Source of the DNA: Actinomycetota bacterium
GTDB lineage: Bacteria > Actinomycetota > CADDZG01 > JAHWKV01 > JAOPZY01
NCBI GenBank assembly: GCA_035765775.1
Contig: DASTWV010000026.1
Span: 56,535 to 120,534, forward strand
Length of the DNA: 64,000 bases
Reading direction: 5' to 3'
Part shown: positions 1 to 8,323 of the stretch, piece after piece
How positions within the stretch are numbered: position 1 is the first letter of the stretch
Layout: the number at the start of each line of letters is the position of its first letter
Notes under the pieces: model-generated
What the model was told of the DNA's origin: nothing
The model's input: only the letters and a program-made list of their open reading frames with translations
Database searches by the model: none
Position numbers and translations under genes: made by a program

Positions 1-477
1 GTCCCGGTCATGGCGGATCATGTAGGGCCACCCGAGGTCGAAGCGCACCGCCCCGGCGTCCACCTCCCCGCCGGTGAGGGCGAAGTGCAGCTTGCAGCAC
101 ACCGCGTGGCAGACGTGCATGCGCTCGCCACAGTTGACCTCGCGGGTCGGATCCGGCCGGGCGCCTTCGGCCCGCATGGCGATGGTGGGCCAGGGGACAC
201 CCTCCGGCGATCCATCCGGCTCCCCCGCCCCGCCGGGGGCGGGGTCCCCTTCCGGGAGCGCCACCTCCGCGGGCACGACGCCGGCGGCGCGCAGGGTGCC
301 CACCAGGTCATGGAGCTCGCGCTCGATGCGGGTGGAGCGGGCGGCGATGCGCTCGAATGCGGCGTGGGTGAAAAGGCTACCCCGCTCGACCATGCGGTCC
401 AGCTCACCCACCCGGTCGGGCGCCGCATCCGCCGGGGAGGGGGTCACATCATCTGCCATGGGGGGCGTCGGTGTCAT
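1..477 (-). CDS. YkgJ-type cysteine-cluster protein, C-terminus cut by the window edge
   Basis: The reading frame is open from an ATG at 477 to the left edge (159 codons), so the C-terminal part lies outside. The visible part has a charged helical region (residues about 20-75), a Pro/Gly-rich linker, and a cysteine-rich segment with Cys at about 115, 121, 125 and 126 (CGERMHVCHAVCCKL). This resembles the metal-binding cluster of YkgJ/UPF0153 proteins, whose function is poorly known and which are thought to bind zinc or iron. An aggagg ribosome site lies 11 bases before the ATG; a second in-frame ATG follows six codons later. It is divergent from the DNA ligase gene. The family call rests on the Cys pattern only. 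Confidence 0.6.
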   Translation of the reverse strand, partial: MTPTPPMADDVTPSPADAAPDRVGELDRMVERGSLFTHAAFERIAARSTRIERELHDLVGTLRAAGVVPAEVALPEGDPAPGGAGEPDGSPEGVPWPTIAMRAEGARPDPTREVNCGERMHVCHAVCCKLHFALTGGEVDAGAVRFDLGWPYMIRHDRD

Positions 478-531
478 CGTCGGGGAGACCTCCTGCGGCC
501 AGTATGACCGCCGGTGGCGGAGAATCGGCAC

Positions 532-2091
532 ATGGGGACCACGTTGGGGACCACGTTGCTGTCCGACCTCGCCACCACATCGGAGGCGGTGGCGGCCACC
601 CCCGGCCGCCGGGCGAAGATCGGCCTCCTGGCAGCCACCCTCCGCCGCCTGGCCCAGGACGAGGCCGCAGTGGCGGTCGCCTACCTGTCCGGGGCGGTCC
701 CCCAGGGCGCCCTGGGCGTCGGGTGGGCGTCGGTACGCGACCTGCCGCCAGCCCAGTCGGCTCCCCCGTCGGTCACCATCCTCGACTTGGACGCCACCTT
801 CGCCCGGCTGGCGGCCACCGCCGGGACCGGGTCGCAGGCAGCCCGCCGGTCCGAGCTGCACGCCCTCTTCTCCCGGCTGACCTCCTCCGAGCGCCGCTTC
901 GTCCTCGGGCTCCTTTCCGGCGAGCTGCGCCAGGGGGCCCAGGCGGGGGTCGTGACCGAATCGGTGGCCCAGGCGGCCGGGGTGCCAACCGCCGAGCTCC
1001 GCCGGGCGCTGCTCCTCGCCGGCGACCTCCCGGCGGTCGCCGGCGCAGCCCTTGCCCACGGGAGCGACGGGCTGCGCCAGTTCCGCCTCGAGGTGCTCCG
1101 CCCGCTGAAGCCGATGCTGGCGCAGAGCGTCGCCGACCCGGCCGCCGCCCTTGCCCGCATCTGCCCGGCGGCCGTCGAGTGGAAATTCGACGGCGTGCGC
1201 ATCCAGGTGCACCGCCTCGACGCCACCGTGCGGGCGTTCAGCCGCACCCTGGCCGACGTGACACCCCGGGTTCCGGAGCTGGTCCGGGCGATCCAGGCCC
1301 TCCCCACCGGCTCGCTGATCCTGGACGGGGAGCTGCTCGCGCTGCGCCCCGACGGCCGCCCACGCCCCTTCCAGGAGACGATGAGCCGCTTCGGCACGCA
1401 AGAACCCGCAGCAGCCCGACCCGGGCGGATTGCCGGCCCGGTTGCCGGCACCCTGGCGATGGTGTTCTTCGACTGCCTGCACGCCGACGGCGAGGACCTG
1501 ATCGACCTGCCGGCGGAGGAGCGGTTTGCGGCCCTGCGGGGCCTGGTCCCCGCCGATGTGGTGGTGCCGCACGCCCTCGTGGCCGATGCCCCCGGCGCCG
1601 AGGCCTGCCTCGACGCCGCGCTGGCCGCCGGGCACGAAGGCGTGATGGTGAAGGACCCGGCGGCGCCCTACGAGGCCGGCCGGCGGGGAGCGGCCTGGCT
1701 CAAGGTCAAACGGGCGCACACGCTGGATCTGGTGGTGCTGGCCGCCGAGTGGGGCCACGGCCGGCGCCGGGGCTGGTTGAGCAACCTGCACCTCGGGGCG
1801 CGCGGGCCGGGCGGCACCTTCGTGATGCTGGGCAAGACCTTCAAGGGGATGAGCGACGCCGTGCTGGCCTGGCAGACCGCCGAACTCCTGGCCCGGGAGG
1901 TGCGCCGGGACGAATGGACGGTCTACGTGCGCCCCGAGCTGGTGGTCGAGGTCGCCTTCGACGGCATCCAGTCCAGCTCCCGCTACCCGGGCGGCGTGGC
2001 CCTCCGCTTTGCCCGCATCAAGGGGTACCGCACCGACAAGCCTGCGGCCGGGGCCGACACCATCGAGACCATCCGCTCCCTCAGCACGTGA
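532..2091 (+). CDS. lig: ATP-dependent DNA ligase
   Basis: Seals DNA nicks using ATP through a lysyl-AMP intermediate. The nucleotidyltransferase motifs appear in order: motif I KFDG with the adenylated lysine near residue 218, motif III DGELLAL, a FFDCLHADGEDLID segment, motif IV EGVMVKD and motif V WLKVKR, followed by an OB-fold C-terminus ending near FDGIQSS. An N-terminal helical DNA-binding domain fills residues 1-200. Its length (519 aa) matches mycobacterial LigB-type enzymes, which are accessory to NAD-dependent LigA. I chose ATG 532, preceded by ggcggag; a GTG at 514 would add six residues but lacks a ribosome site. Two small genes follow on the same strand. Confidence 0.93.
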   Translation: MGTTLGTTLLSDLATTSEAVAATPGRRAKIGLLAATLRRLAQDEAAVAVAYLSGAVPQGALGVGWASVRDLPPAQSAPPSVTILDLDATFARLAATAGTGSQAARRSELHALFSRLTSSERRFVLGLLSGELRQGAQAGVVTESVAQAAGVPTAELRRALLLAGDLPAVAGAALAHGSDGLRQFRLEVLRPLKPMLAQSVADPAAALARICPAAVEWKFDGVRIQVHRLDATVRAFSRTLADVTPRVPELVRAIQALPTGSLILDGELLALRPDGRPRPFQETMSRFGTQEPAAARPGRIAGPVAGTLAMVFFDCLHADGEDLIDLPAEERFAALRGLVPADVVVPHALVADAPGAEACLDAALAAGHEGVMVKDPAAPYEAGRRGAAWLKVKRAHTLDLVVLAAEWGHGRRRGWLSNLHLGARGPGGTFVMLGKTFKGMSDAVLAWQTAELLAREVRRDEWTVYVRPELVVEVAFDGIQSSSRYPGGVALRFARIKGYRTDKPAAGADTIETIRSLST

Positions 2092-2148
2092 ACCGGTCAA
2101 TAATGGACGGACCGACGCAGCGGGACGGGGCGAGGTCCAGGAGGGGGC

Positions 2149-2391
2149 ATGGACGACCAGGAGATCTTCGACCGCATCAATGCCATGGCGCACGAGGAGC
2201 ACCAGCTCTTCGAGAAGGAGTCCCGGGGCGAGGCAAGCCGGGAGGAGAAGACCAGGCTCGCCGAGCTCGAGGTCGCCCTCGACCAGACCTGGGACCTGCT
2301 CCACCAGCGGCGGGCGCGGCGCAGCGCCGGTCTGGACCCCGACCAGGCGCAGGTGCGTGACCCGGGCACGGTCGAGGGGTACCTGGGATGA
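2149..2391 (+). CDS. DUF2630 family small protein
   Basis: An 80-residue, highly charged, mostly helical protein (MDDQEIFDRI... HEEHQLFEKE) ending in a GYLG motif. The pattern matches DUF2630, a small family of unknown function that I associate with actinobacteria. Its ATG is preceded by a strong aggaggggg site. It sits 57 bases after the ligase stop and 7 bases before the zinc-finger gene, so the three are probably co-transcribed. No membrane segment or catalytic motif is visible. Confidence 0.75.
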   Translation: MDDQEIFDRINAMAHEEHQLFEKESRGEASREEKTRLAELEVALDQTWDLLHQRRARRSAGLDPDQAQVRDPGTVEGYLG

Positions 2392-2398
2392 GCAGCCG

Positions 2399-2677
2399 AT
2401 GAGCGACACCGAGCGGCTGGCCTGCACGCACCTCAACCGGATCCAGGAGGTGACGCCCCGGACGACCGGGTGCGAGGAGTGCCTGGCCACCGGGGACCTG
2501 TGGGTGCACCTCCGACTGTGCATGACCTGCGGGCACGTGGGCTGCTGCAACAGCTCCCGGAACCGCCACGCCGCCCAGCACTATGCCGAGACCGGGCACC
2601 CGGTGATGCGCTCGTTCCAGCGGGGGGAGACCTGGTACTGGTGCTTCGCCGACGAGGTCGAGTTCGAGCTGGAGTAG
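2399..2677 (+). CDS. UBP-type zinc finger protein
   Basis: A 92-residue protein that is essentially one UBP/ZnF domain: CEECL near residue 25, LCMTCGHVGCC near 40-50, then the RHAAQHYAETGHPV segment and a C-terminal WYWCFADE strand. These Cys and His residues are the expected zinc ligands. In eukaryotes this fold binds the free C-terminus of ubiquitin; in bacteria stand-alone copies occur and their ligand is unknown. It overlaps nothing and follows DUF2630 by 7 bases. Whether it recognises a ubiquitin-like or Pup-like tail cannot be told from sequence. Confidence 0.85.
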   Translation: MSDTERLACTHLNRIQEVTPRTTGCEECLATGDLWVHLRLCMTCGHVGCCNSSRNRHAAQHYAETGHPVMRSFQRGETWYWCFADEVEFELE

Positions 2678-2695
2678 CGCCGAGGCACGGTCACG

Positions 2696-3838
2696 TCAGG
2701 GCCGTGATGCGGCGGCCGCAGCTTCCAGCCGGGCGAGGTACGACGCCAGCCCGGCGGCCAGGGTGTCATAGGAGAACCGGTCCACCGCCCGGCGGCGGGC
2801 CTCGGCCCCCATCCGGGCGCGCAGGTGGGGATCGCCGAGCAGGCGGCCCAGGGCCTCCGCCACCCCCCGGGGATCCTCCGGATGGTCCACGACCAGCCCG
2901 GTCTCGCCGTCGGCCACCGCCTCGGGCGCCCCGCCGCTGTTGCCCGCCACCTGGGGCACGGCGCATGCCGCCGCCTCGAGGAAGACGATCCCGAACCCCT
3001 CCTGCTCGAGGCCGCCCCAGCGGGTCCGGTTGGGGGCGGCGAACACGTCGGCGCACGCATAGAGGTCCGCCAGCAGGTCATCCGGCACCGACCCCAGGAA
3101 GCGCACCGGCGCCCGCTGCCGGCGGGCGCGCTCCTCCAGCCGTTCCCGGTCCCGACCCGTACCAGCGACCGCCACCGTCAGGCCGGAGAAGTCCCGGGAC
3201 ACCCGGGCGGCGGCGTCGATCAGGACATCAGCCCCCTTGCGGGGCACCAGCCGCCCGACGTTGACGACCAGCGGCCCGTCCGGCAGGCCGAACTGCCTGC
3301 GGGCAGCCTGGCGGGCCGGCTCCTCGAGAGGCCGGAAGCGCTGGGTATCCACCCCGGGGGGCACGACGGCGAGGTCGAGGTCGCGCCCCGCCGCCCGCTG
3401 GACCTCGCTCGCCACCCACGACCCGGCCGCCACCGCCCCCGCCGCCCGGCGCAGCACCCGGCCCACCGGTGCCCGGCTGACCGGCAGGCGGCCCGGCACC
3501 GTGATCTCGGCCCCGTGGGCCACGACCGCGTAGGGCCGCCCAAGCCGGGGACCCAGGGCGCCGAGGGGCAGGACCGGGTCCAGGACGACCAGCGCCGAGC
3601 CCGTCTCCCCCGCCAGGCGTTGGATCCGGCGTTTCAGGTGCCCGGATGGCCACAGCACCGTGCGGGGTACCCGCTCCACCCGGAAGGGCTGCGACGCGTC
3701 GAAGGCGGCGTCGCCCGGGTGCACCGTGGTGAGGACGGAGAAGCTGTCCGGCGGCAGGCGGCGCCACAGCTCCCAGAGGTAATTCTGGATGCCGCCGACC
3801 TTGGGGGGGAAGTCGTTGGTGACCAGCAGGTGGGTCAC
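2696..3838 (-). CDS. Family 4 (GT-B) glycosyltransferase, PimB-like
   Basis: 380 residues. The N-terminus has THLLVTNDFPPKVGGIQNYL, a typical donor-fold opening of GT4 enzymes such as phosphatidylinositol mannoside transferases. The C-terminal half has NVGRLVPRKG, a PNRTRWGGLEQEGFGIVFLE segment containing the E-x7-E motif, and GLVVDHPED. The GTG start at 3838 overlaps the TGA of the upstream membrane-protein gene (GTGA), so the pair is translationally coupled. The open frame extends further upstream antisense-like inside that gene, but this extension has no domain and is discarded. Acceptor and sugar donor are not known; a membrane lipid glycosylation role is inferred. Confidence 0.85.
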   Translation of the reverse strand: MTHLLVTNDFPPKVGGIQNYLWELWRRLPPDSFSVLTTVHPGDAAFDASQPFRVERVPRTVLWPSGHLKRRIQRLAGETGSALVVLDPVLPLGALGPRLGRPYAVVAHGAEITVPGRLPVSRAPVGRVLRRAAGAVAAGSWVASEVQRAAGRDLDLAVVPPGVDTQRFRPLEEPARQAARRQFGLPDGPLVVNVGRLVPRKGADVLIDAAARVSRDFSGLTVAVAGTGRDRERLEERARRQRAPVRFLGSVPDDLLADLYACADVFAAPNRTRWGGLEQEGFGIVFLEAAACAVPQVAGNSGGAPEAVADGETGLVVDHPEDPRGVAEALGRLLGDPHLRARMGAEARRRAVDRFSYDTLAAGLASYLARLEAAAAASRP

Positions 3839-4941
3839 GAATCGACAGCGGTCTCCGCCTGCTCCGGCCGCCCCTCGGGGACGCGGTGGCCGACGCGCAG
3901 CGAGAGGTACGACAGGCCCCCGACCGGGATCGGCAGCCAGAAGCTCACCAGCCGGTAGGCGATGACCCCGAGACCGGCGACGTCGTGCGGGGCACCGAAG
4001 ACGATGAGGGTGGAGGTGAGGACGAACTCCACCACCCCGATGCCGCCCGGCGTCAGGGGGATGACGGCGACGATGTTGCCCAGGGAGTAGCAGATCAGCA
4101 GGGCGTCGGGCTGCAGGTGGTAGTGGAAGGCCGCCAGCATCACCCACAGGGCGCCGGCATCCAGGACCCAGTTCAGGGAGGCGAAGCCCACGGCCTGGCC
4201 CAGGAGCTTGCGGTTGGCGGCCATGAGCCGGAGCTGGTCCGCCACCCGCTCCACCAGGGCCACCACGGACTCCTCGTCCAGGAACTTGACCCGCCGGCAC
4301 ACCGCGCGCACCACGCGCAGGGACTTCTCCTCGCCCCGGGTGAGCCCGAACACAACGAAGCCAAAGAAGCCCACCAGCACCACGCCGATGAACGCGGCGG
4401 CGACGTAGAACACCTTCGGGATGGCCGAGGTGTCCCCGGCCGTGTGGGTGAGCGCCCGCAGCGGGATGGACAGGACCAGGCCCACCCACAGCAGGCTGTT
4501 GAGGATGACCGCCGAGCCGATGCTCTGGACCGCCAGGGTCAGGCCGGCATCGCTCTTGCGGACGCCGGCCTCGGTCAGCAGGCGGAAGCCGAGGCCGGTG
4601 CCCGCCGCCGACCCGCCCGGGATCACCCGGGTGACCGCCAGCGTGGCCAGGTCCACCCGCAGGATACGGGCGAGGGTGGGCGTGGGGCCGAACTGGGTGA
4701 GGACCGACCTCGTCAGCAGGGCGTAGGCAACCAGCGATGCCGCCTCCAGGACCAAGCCGGCGGCGACGAAGCCCAGGTTGATATGGGTGAGGAGGCTGAC
4801 GTGGCCCTTCTGGGTGCTGAGCTTGACGAGGACGTAGTAGATGAGGACGACGGCGATCGCCACGCCCACGACGCGGCGCAGCATCTTCGGGATCCGGAAG
4901 CGGTGATGCCGGCGCTGAGCGGCGGGAGCCGGGGCACTCAT
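3835..4941 (-). CDS. UPF0104 / lysylphosphatidylglycerol-synthase-type membrane protein
   Basis: 368 residues with about eight hydrophobic segments: residues about 26-43, 58-80, 128-145, 150-170, 190-215, and several in the last third. The PGGSAAGTGLGFRLL and LTPGGIGVVE segments are the glycine-rich signatures of the UPF0104/LPG_synthase_TM family (flippase-like part of MprF). It is 4 bases overlapped with the glycosyltransferase, so the two probably build or move the same glycolipid or polyprenyl-linked product. The start is an ATG at 4941. No aminoacyl-transfer domain is present, so lysyl-PG synthesis itself is unlikely. Confidence 0.8.
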   Translation of the reverse strand: MSAPAPAAQRRHHRFRIPKMLRRVVGVAIAVVLIYYVLVKLSTQKGHVSLLTHINLGFVAAGLVLEAASLVAYALLTRSVLTQFGPTPTLARILRVDLATLAVTRVIPGGSAAGTGLGFRLLTEAGVRKSDAGLTLAVQSIGSAVILNSLLWVGLVLSIPLRALTHTAGDTSAIPKVFYVAAAFIGVVLVGFFGFVVFGLTRGEEKSLRVVRAVCRRVKFLDEESVVALVERVADQLRLMAANRKLLGQAVGFASLNWVLDAGALWVMLAAFHYHLQPDALLICYSLGNIVAVIPLTPGGIGVVEFVLTSTLIVFGAPHDVAGLGVIAYRLVSFWLPIPVGGLSYLSLRVGHRVPEGRPEQAETAVDS

Positions 4942-5151
4942 GGCGTGGCCTGCGGGTCCGGGAGGGGACGCGTCTCCCCCCGAAAGTCACCGCGCGAGTT
5001 CACGGACCGGCACCTCCTCGACGCCCGGCACCAGCCGACCGGCCAACGCCGGGCGGCGACGCCCAGACCATTTCAACACACGGAATTTACCGCGGTGTGG
5101 TTTGTCGGCATCCGTCGCCCTGCAGGCTGTCGCCCAGGCTGGTTTTCGACC

Positions 5152-5271
5152 ATGGCGACAGCACAACGCCGGGTGCGCGTCGGGGCCTCGGTGGGGGCCG
5201 GGCCCTACCTGCACGCGTGGTACAGCCAGGGGATGTACTACTCCACCAACTATCCCGCGGATGAGGGGTGA
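5152..5271 (+). CDS. Putative 39-residue small protein ending WYSQGMYYSTNYPADEG
   Basis: ATG at 5152 opens a 39-codon frame: a basic N-terminus (MATAQRRVRVGAS), a Gly/Ala turn, then an aromatic C-terminus (WYSQGMYYSTNY) and an acidic tail. I do not recognise it. The codon region 5215-5252 recurs almost unchanged upstream of comM, which argues that this segment is under selection. The start codon lies at the 3' arm of a perfect 9-bp inverted repeat (GCTGTCGCC 5126-5134, GGCGACAGC 5154-5162), which could mask initiation. No good ribosome site is visible. It may be a peptide gene, or the peptide may be incidental to an RNA or DNA element. Confidence 0.4.
   Translation: MATAQRRVRVGASVGAGPYLHAWYSQGMYYSTNYPADEG
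5215..5252 (+). repeat. 38-bp repeat, copy A (WYSQGMY element)
   Basis: The 38 bases from gcgtggtacagccagggg onward match 32982-33019 on the opposite strand at 36 of 38 positions. The two differences change codons (Tyr to Cys, Thr to Ala), so identity is stronger at the DNA level than expected for a peptide alone. Matching ends abruptly on both sides. A 6-bp stem (5288-5293 with 5305-5310) follows downstream. The element is oriented toward the MOSC gene, whose start is 256 bases away. Confidence 0.75.
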
Positions 5272-5507
5272 GGTCCGATTTCCACCAGCCCGGTCTGGCC
5301 GTAGCCGGGCCGTGCGTGCGGTCCCGTGGGGTCAGGCCAGTGGAGCGGGGGATCGGCAGGAAGCGGAGCCGGTCAACGAAGCCCTGCTGCAGGTCCTCGG
5401 CCACCGCCGCCGCCGAGCCCATGCCCCGAACAGCATTGAGGAATGCGCGGCCGCCCACCGGTGTTGCTCCCCCCGTAGCCTGCACCGCAGGCGGAGCCGG
5501 AGGGACG

Positions 5508-6161
5508 ATGGACACGCAGGCCAGGGCGCGGGTGGTGTCGGTGAACGTGGGCGGGGTCCGGGAGGTCACCTACCGCGGGAAGCCGCGGACGACGGCCATC
5601 TGGAAGGACCCGGTCGAGGGCCCGGTCGGCGTGAGCAACGCCGGCGTCGTGGGCGACCGCCAGGCCGACCCCACCGCGCACGGCGGCCCCCGCAAGGCGG
5701 TGTACCTCTACGGCACCGACGACCTGGCCTGGTGGGAGGCCGAGCTGGGTGAGCGGGTCGGGCCGGGCACCTTCGGCGAAAATCTCACCGTGGCGGGCGT
5801 GGTGATCAATGACGCCCGCATCGGCGAGCAGTGGCGGGTGGGGAGCGCCCTGCTGGAGGTCACCCAGCCCCGCTTTCCGTGCTGGAAGCTCGGGTTCCGC
5901 ATGGGGGACCCCCGGTTCCCGAAGCGCTTCCTGGAGGCCGGGCGGGCGGGAACTTATGTCACCGTGCTGAGCGAGGGTGCGGTGCAGGCAGGCGACGCCA
6001 TCGAGGTGGTCACCCGGCCCACGCACCCGGTGACGGTGGGCCTGGTGGCCCACCTGAACCACGCCGACCGGGAACTGGCCCTCCTCCTGCTCCAGGCCGC
6101 CGAGGCCGGGATCTCGCTGGACGAGTGGCAGGACCTCCTGGGCCAGGCGGGAGTCGGCTGA
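5508..6161 (+). CDS. MOSC domain protein
   Basis: 217 residues. After a short N-terminal strand, the protein has GDRQADPTAHGGPRKAVYLY, a WWEAELG segment, GPGTFGENLT, and TQPRFPCWKL with the conserved cysteine near residue 128. These are the landmarks of MOSC/YiiM proteins, which bind the molybdenum cofactor and hand sulfur or reduce hydroxylated bases such as 6-N-hydroxylaminopurine. The ATG is preceded by ggaggg. No molybdopterin biosynthesis genes are present here. The 236 bases upstream hold no gene I can support. Confidence 0.88.
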   Translation: MDTQARARVVSVNVGGVREVTYRGKPRTTAIWKDPVEGPVGVSNAGVVGDRQADPTAHGGPRKAVYLYGTDDLAWWEAELGERVGPGTFGENLTVAGVVINDARIGEQWRVGSALLEVTQPRFPCWKLGFRMGDPRFPKRFLEAGRAGTYVTVLSEGAVQAGDAIEVVTRPTHPVTVGLVAHLNHADRELALLLLQAAEAGISLDEWQDLLGQAGVG

Positions 6162-6189
6162 CCCGGGCGGCGAGCGGCTGCCTGAACCG

Positions 6190-6456
6190 ATGGCCACGCC
6201 GGACGAGATCCTCGCCGCCGCCCGGACGGTGGTGCTGGTGGACTGCCCGAGCCGATCGGTCCCGGAGGCCCTGGCTCGCGCCGGCTTCACCGTCGGCGTA
6301 AAGGGCGGGGCGGGACCGGCGGACTTCTCGGTCTTCGAGGTCGACGAGGCTCCCGGAGGTCCCGCCAGAGGGGGTCCCGCCACCGGCGAGATCGGCGCAG
6401 CGGGAAGTTCCCGCACACTTCCCCGCCTCGCCGAGCCGCAACGGTCCGGTGTCTAG
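6190..6456 (+). pseudogene. Fragment resembling the N-terminus of a CoA-binding (YccU-like) protein
   Basis: 88 codons. Residues 1-52 (EILAAARTVVLVDCPSR, ALARAGFTV, KGGAGPADFSVFEVD) look like the first part of actinobacterial CoA-binding-domain proteins, which normally continue for about 140 residues. After residue 52 the sequence becomes Pro/Gly-rich and unlike that family. No convincing ribosome site precedes the ATG. It may be a decayed or recombined gene, or a short functional ORF; the family resemblance is from memory and weak. Confidence 0.35.
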
Positions 6457-6520
6457 TTCGGATGACCTGCTCTCACGATAATTAAAGAAGACCTGGCATC
6501 CAAAAAACCCAACAAACCCC

Positions 6521-6550
6521 TTGACAGATCCGGCGTCTGCCCCCTAGTGT
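6521..6550 (+). promoter_or_regulatory. Sigma70-type promoter for the O-antigen-ligase-like gene
   Basis: A perfect TTGACA (6521-6526), an 18-base spacer and TAGTGT (6545-6550) lie in an unusually AT-rich stretch that begins near 6478. The next gene starts at 6749, leaving a leader of about 190 bases in which I see no gene. Confidence 0.65.
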
Positions 6551-6748
6551 CGGCTGGCAAGGAGACATCAAGTGCTTCGGCCACCTGCGGGGCCTCTGAC
6601 CACTCGGGGGCTCTGAGCGTCGCTCATGTGAGCTCACAGGGTACTTCGTCGCATTCTGCCCCGCTTCCACCGTCCCAAACCCGTCCAATAGGAGCTTGGT
6701 GGGGATGCGCCACGGGAAGTTCCCCTGGCGCCGGACCGGAGGTCACGC

Positions 6749-8320
6749 ATGGCACATATGGCACCCGTAGATGCAGTGGCACCCATCCACGTGGCGGCCC
6801 CGCCGGTCGGCGTGCGACCGGCGCCCGCCGGTGTCGTGCACCCGCCCGGTGCCAGGCGGGCGGCCACCGCCCAAACCGCGCACCTCCCGATCCCCGCCCT
6901 CCTGCTCCTGGCGGGCCTTGCCACGGGCGCCGCGGCGCAGGGTGGGTACCACACCGCAGGCCAGATCGGGATGGCGGGCTTCCTCGGTGCCGCGCTGGTC
7001 GCCTCAGTTGCCGCCTCGTTCTCCGCCCGCCGCCCGCCTTGGCGGATCCTCTCCGCGGTCCCGGTCCCCGCCGCCGCCACCCTGGCGGCCTGGGCGGTGG
7101 TGAGCGGAGCCCGGGCGGGCGACACCCGGGCCGCCCTCTCCATCGTCGGCCTGCTGGCCGGCGTTGCGGCGGTGGTCATCGTGTGCCAAGCCCTGAGCGG
7201 CCCGCAACGCGAGCTCCTCGTGTCCGGTGCCGTCGCGGTCGGGGCCCTCGTGGCGCTCACCGGCTGGGCCGGCGTCGCCTTCCGCTCCGCACCCTGGGCT
7301 CTGGAGAGCAGCGGGCTGTGGCGGGCCGCCACCACCCTCACCTATGCCAACGCGGCAGCTGGGCTGCTCGTACCCCTGGCCCTGGTGGCGATGGCCGCCT
7401 TGTGCGGGGCAGCGCTGCCCAAGCCACCGGTCACCCGTCCCGGCCTGGGGCGGGCCCCCTCTCCCCTGCTGGGCGCCGGCGCGTTCGTGCTCACCCTGGG
7501 CGCGGTTGCCACCCTAAGCCGGTTCGGTTTCCTGACGCTTTGCCTGGGCTTCGCCATCCTGGCGGCGCTGCTGGGCCCCGGGCGCTTGGTACGCCATGCC
7601 GCGGCCCCGGTCCTGGGAGCCGGCCTGGCGCTCGCCACCCTGCTGCCCTCGGTTCCGGGAGACCACCCCGCCCGGCCGCTTCTGGCGGCTGCCGGGCTCC
7701 TTGCCGGGCTCCTCATCGCCGTTGCCGGGCCCGCGCCGGTCGGCCACCTCGGGGAGGCCCTCGGGCGGCGCCGGGCCGCCGTGGCCCTCGTCGCCCTGGG
7801 CGTGGTAGCCGCGGGCACCCTGGCGGTGCTGGCTCCCACGCTGCACGCGGTCTCGGCCGTCCGCCTCAATCTGGCGTCGCCCGCCCGGACCCAGTCCACC
7901 CAGGCGGCGCTCCGGCTGGCTGCCGGCCACCCGCTCACCGGCGTGGGGCCGGGCAACGCCGGCCTGAGCTGGGCGGGGCCGGGCGGGTCCCGCCTCTTCT
8001 CCCGGTACGCCCACGACGAGTACCTCCAGACCCTCGCCGAGTTGGGCGCCATCGGGGCCGGCCTCTTGCTGGTGCTCCTCGTGTCCGCCGCGGGTCAGGT
8101 TGCTCGAGGCCGCCGGCTGGTCCCCAGCCGGGCACTGTGGGCCGGTGCGGTCGCCGGTCTCGCCGCCTTCGCCCTGCACAGCGGCGCCGACTTCCTGTGG
8201 CACATCCCGGTCATCCCCCTCACGGCAGCACTCCTCATCGGCATCACGGCACCACCCAGAACCACCGCCGTCGCCACTCCGGGTGGCGGTTCCGCCAGTC
8301 CCTCGAACCAGGAGGTGTGA
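6749..8320 (+). CDS. O-antigen ligase / Wzy-like polymerase membrane protein
   Basis: 523 residues with about a dozen hydrophobic segments from residue 45 to the end. The C-terminal third has HPLTGVGPGN, then RYAHDEYLQTLAELG followed by a long hydrophobic helix; this periplasmic HxxxL-type loop is the signature of the Wzy_C/O-antigen ligase superfamily that polymerises or attaches surface glycans. The ATG follows a ggaggt site. It is 3 bases upstream of a secreted-protein gene, and the pair is bounded by a clear promoter and terminator. The glycan acted on is unknown, and no other glycan-assembly genes are adjacent. Confidence 0.8.
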   Translation: MAHMAPVDAVAPIHVAAPPVGVRPAPAGVVHPPGARRAATAQTAHLPIPALLLLAGLATGAAAQGGYHTAGQIGMAGFLGAALVASVAASFSARRPPWRILSAVPVPAAATLAAWAVVSGARAGDTRAALSIVGLLAGVAAVVIVCQALSGPQRELLVSGAVAVGALVALTGWAGVAFRSAPWALESSGLWRAATTLTYANAAAGLLVPLALVAMAALCGAALPKPPVTRPGLGRAPSPLLGAGAFVLTLGAVATLSRFGFLTLCLGFAILAALLGPGRLVRHAAAPVLGAGLALATLLPSVPGDHPARPLLAAAGLLAGLLIAVAGPAPVGHLGEALGRRRAAVALVALGVVAAGTLAVLAPTLHAVSAVRLNLASPARTQSTQAALRLAAGHPLTGVGPGNAGLSWAGPGGSRLFSRYAHDEYLQTLAELGAIGAGLLLVLLVSAAGQVARGRRLVPSRALWAGAVAGLAAFALHSGADFLWHIPVIPLTAALLIGITAPPRTTAVATPGGGSASPSNQEV

Positions 8321-8323
8321 ACC

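Noticed and set aside
3839..4990. N-terminal extension of the glycosyltransferase frame to 764 residues
   Set aside because: The extra part is antisense-like, Arg/Gly/Pro-rich and overlaps a better gene; the GTG at 3838 overlapping the preceding stop is the natural start.
3886..5151. Long open frame antisense to the UPF0104 gene
   Set aside because: Its translation is Gln/His/Asp/Gly-rich noise typical of GC-rich antisense frames; only its last 39 codons (5152-5271) show independent interest.
5272..5507. Minus-strand frame with FVDRLRFLPIPRSTG across the gap before the MOSC gene
   Set aside because: It looks partly protein-like but extends into the MOSC gene and the repeat, with no start site or family.
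5373..6416. 347-codon minus-strand frame across the MOSC gene
   Set aside because: It is the antisense of a recognised protein and has no domain of its own.
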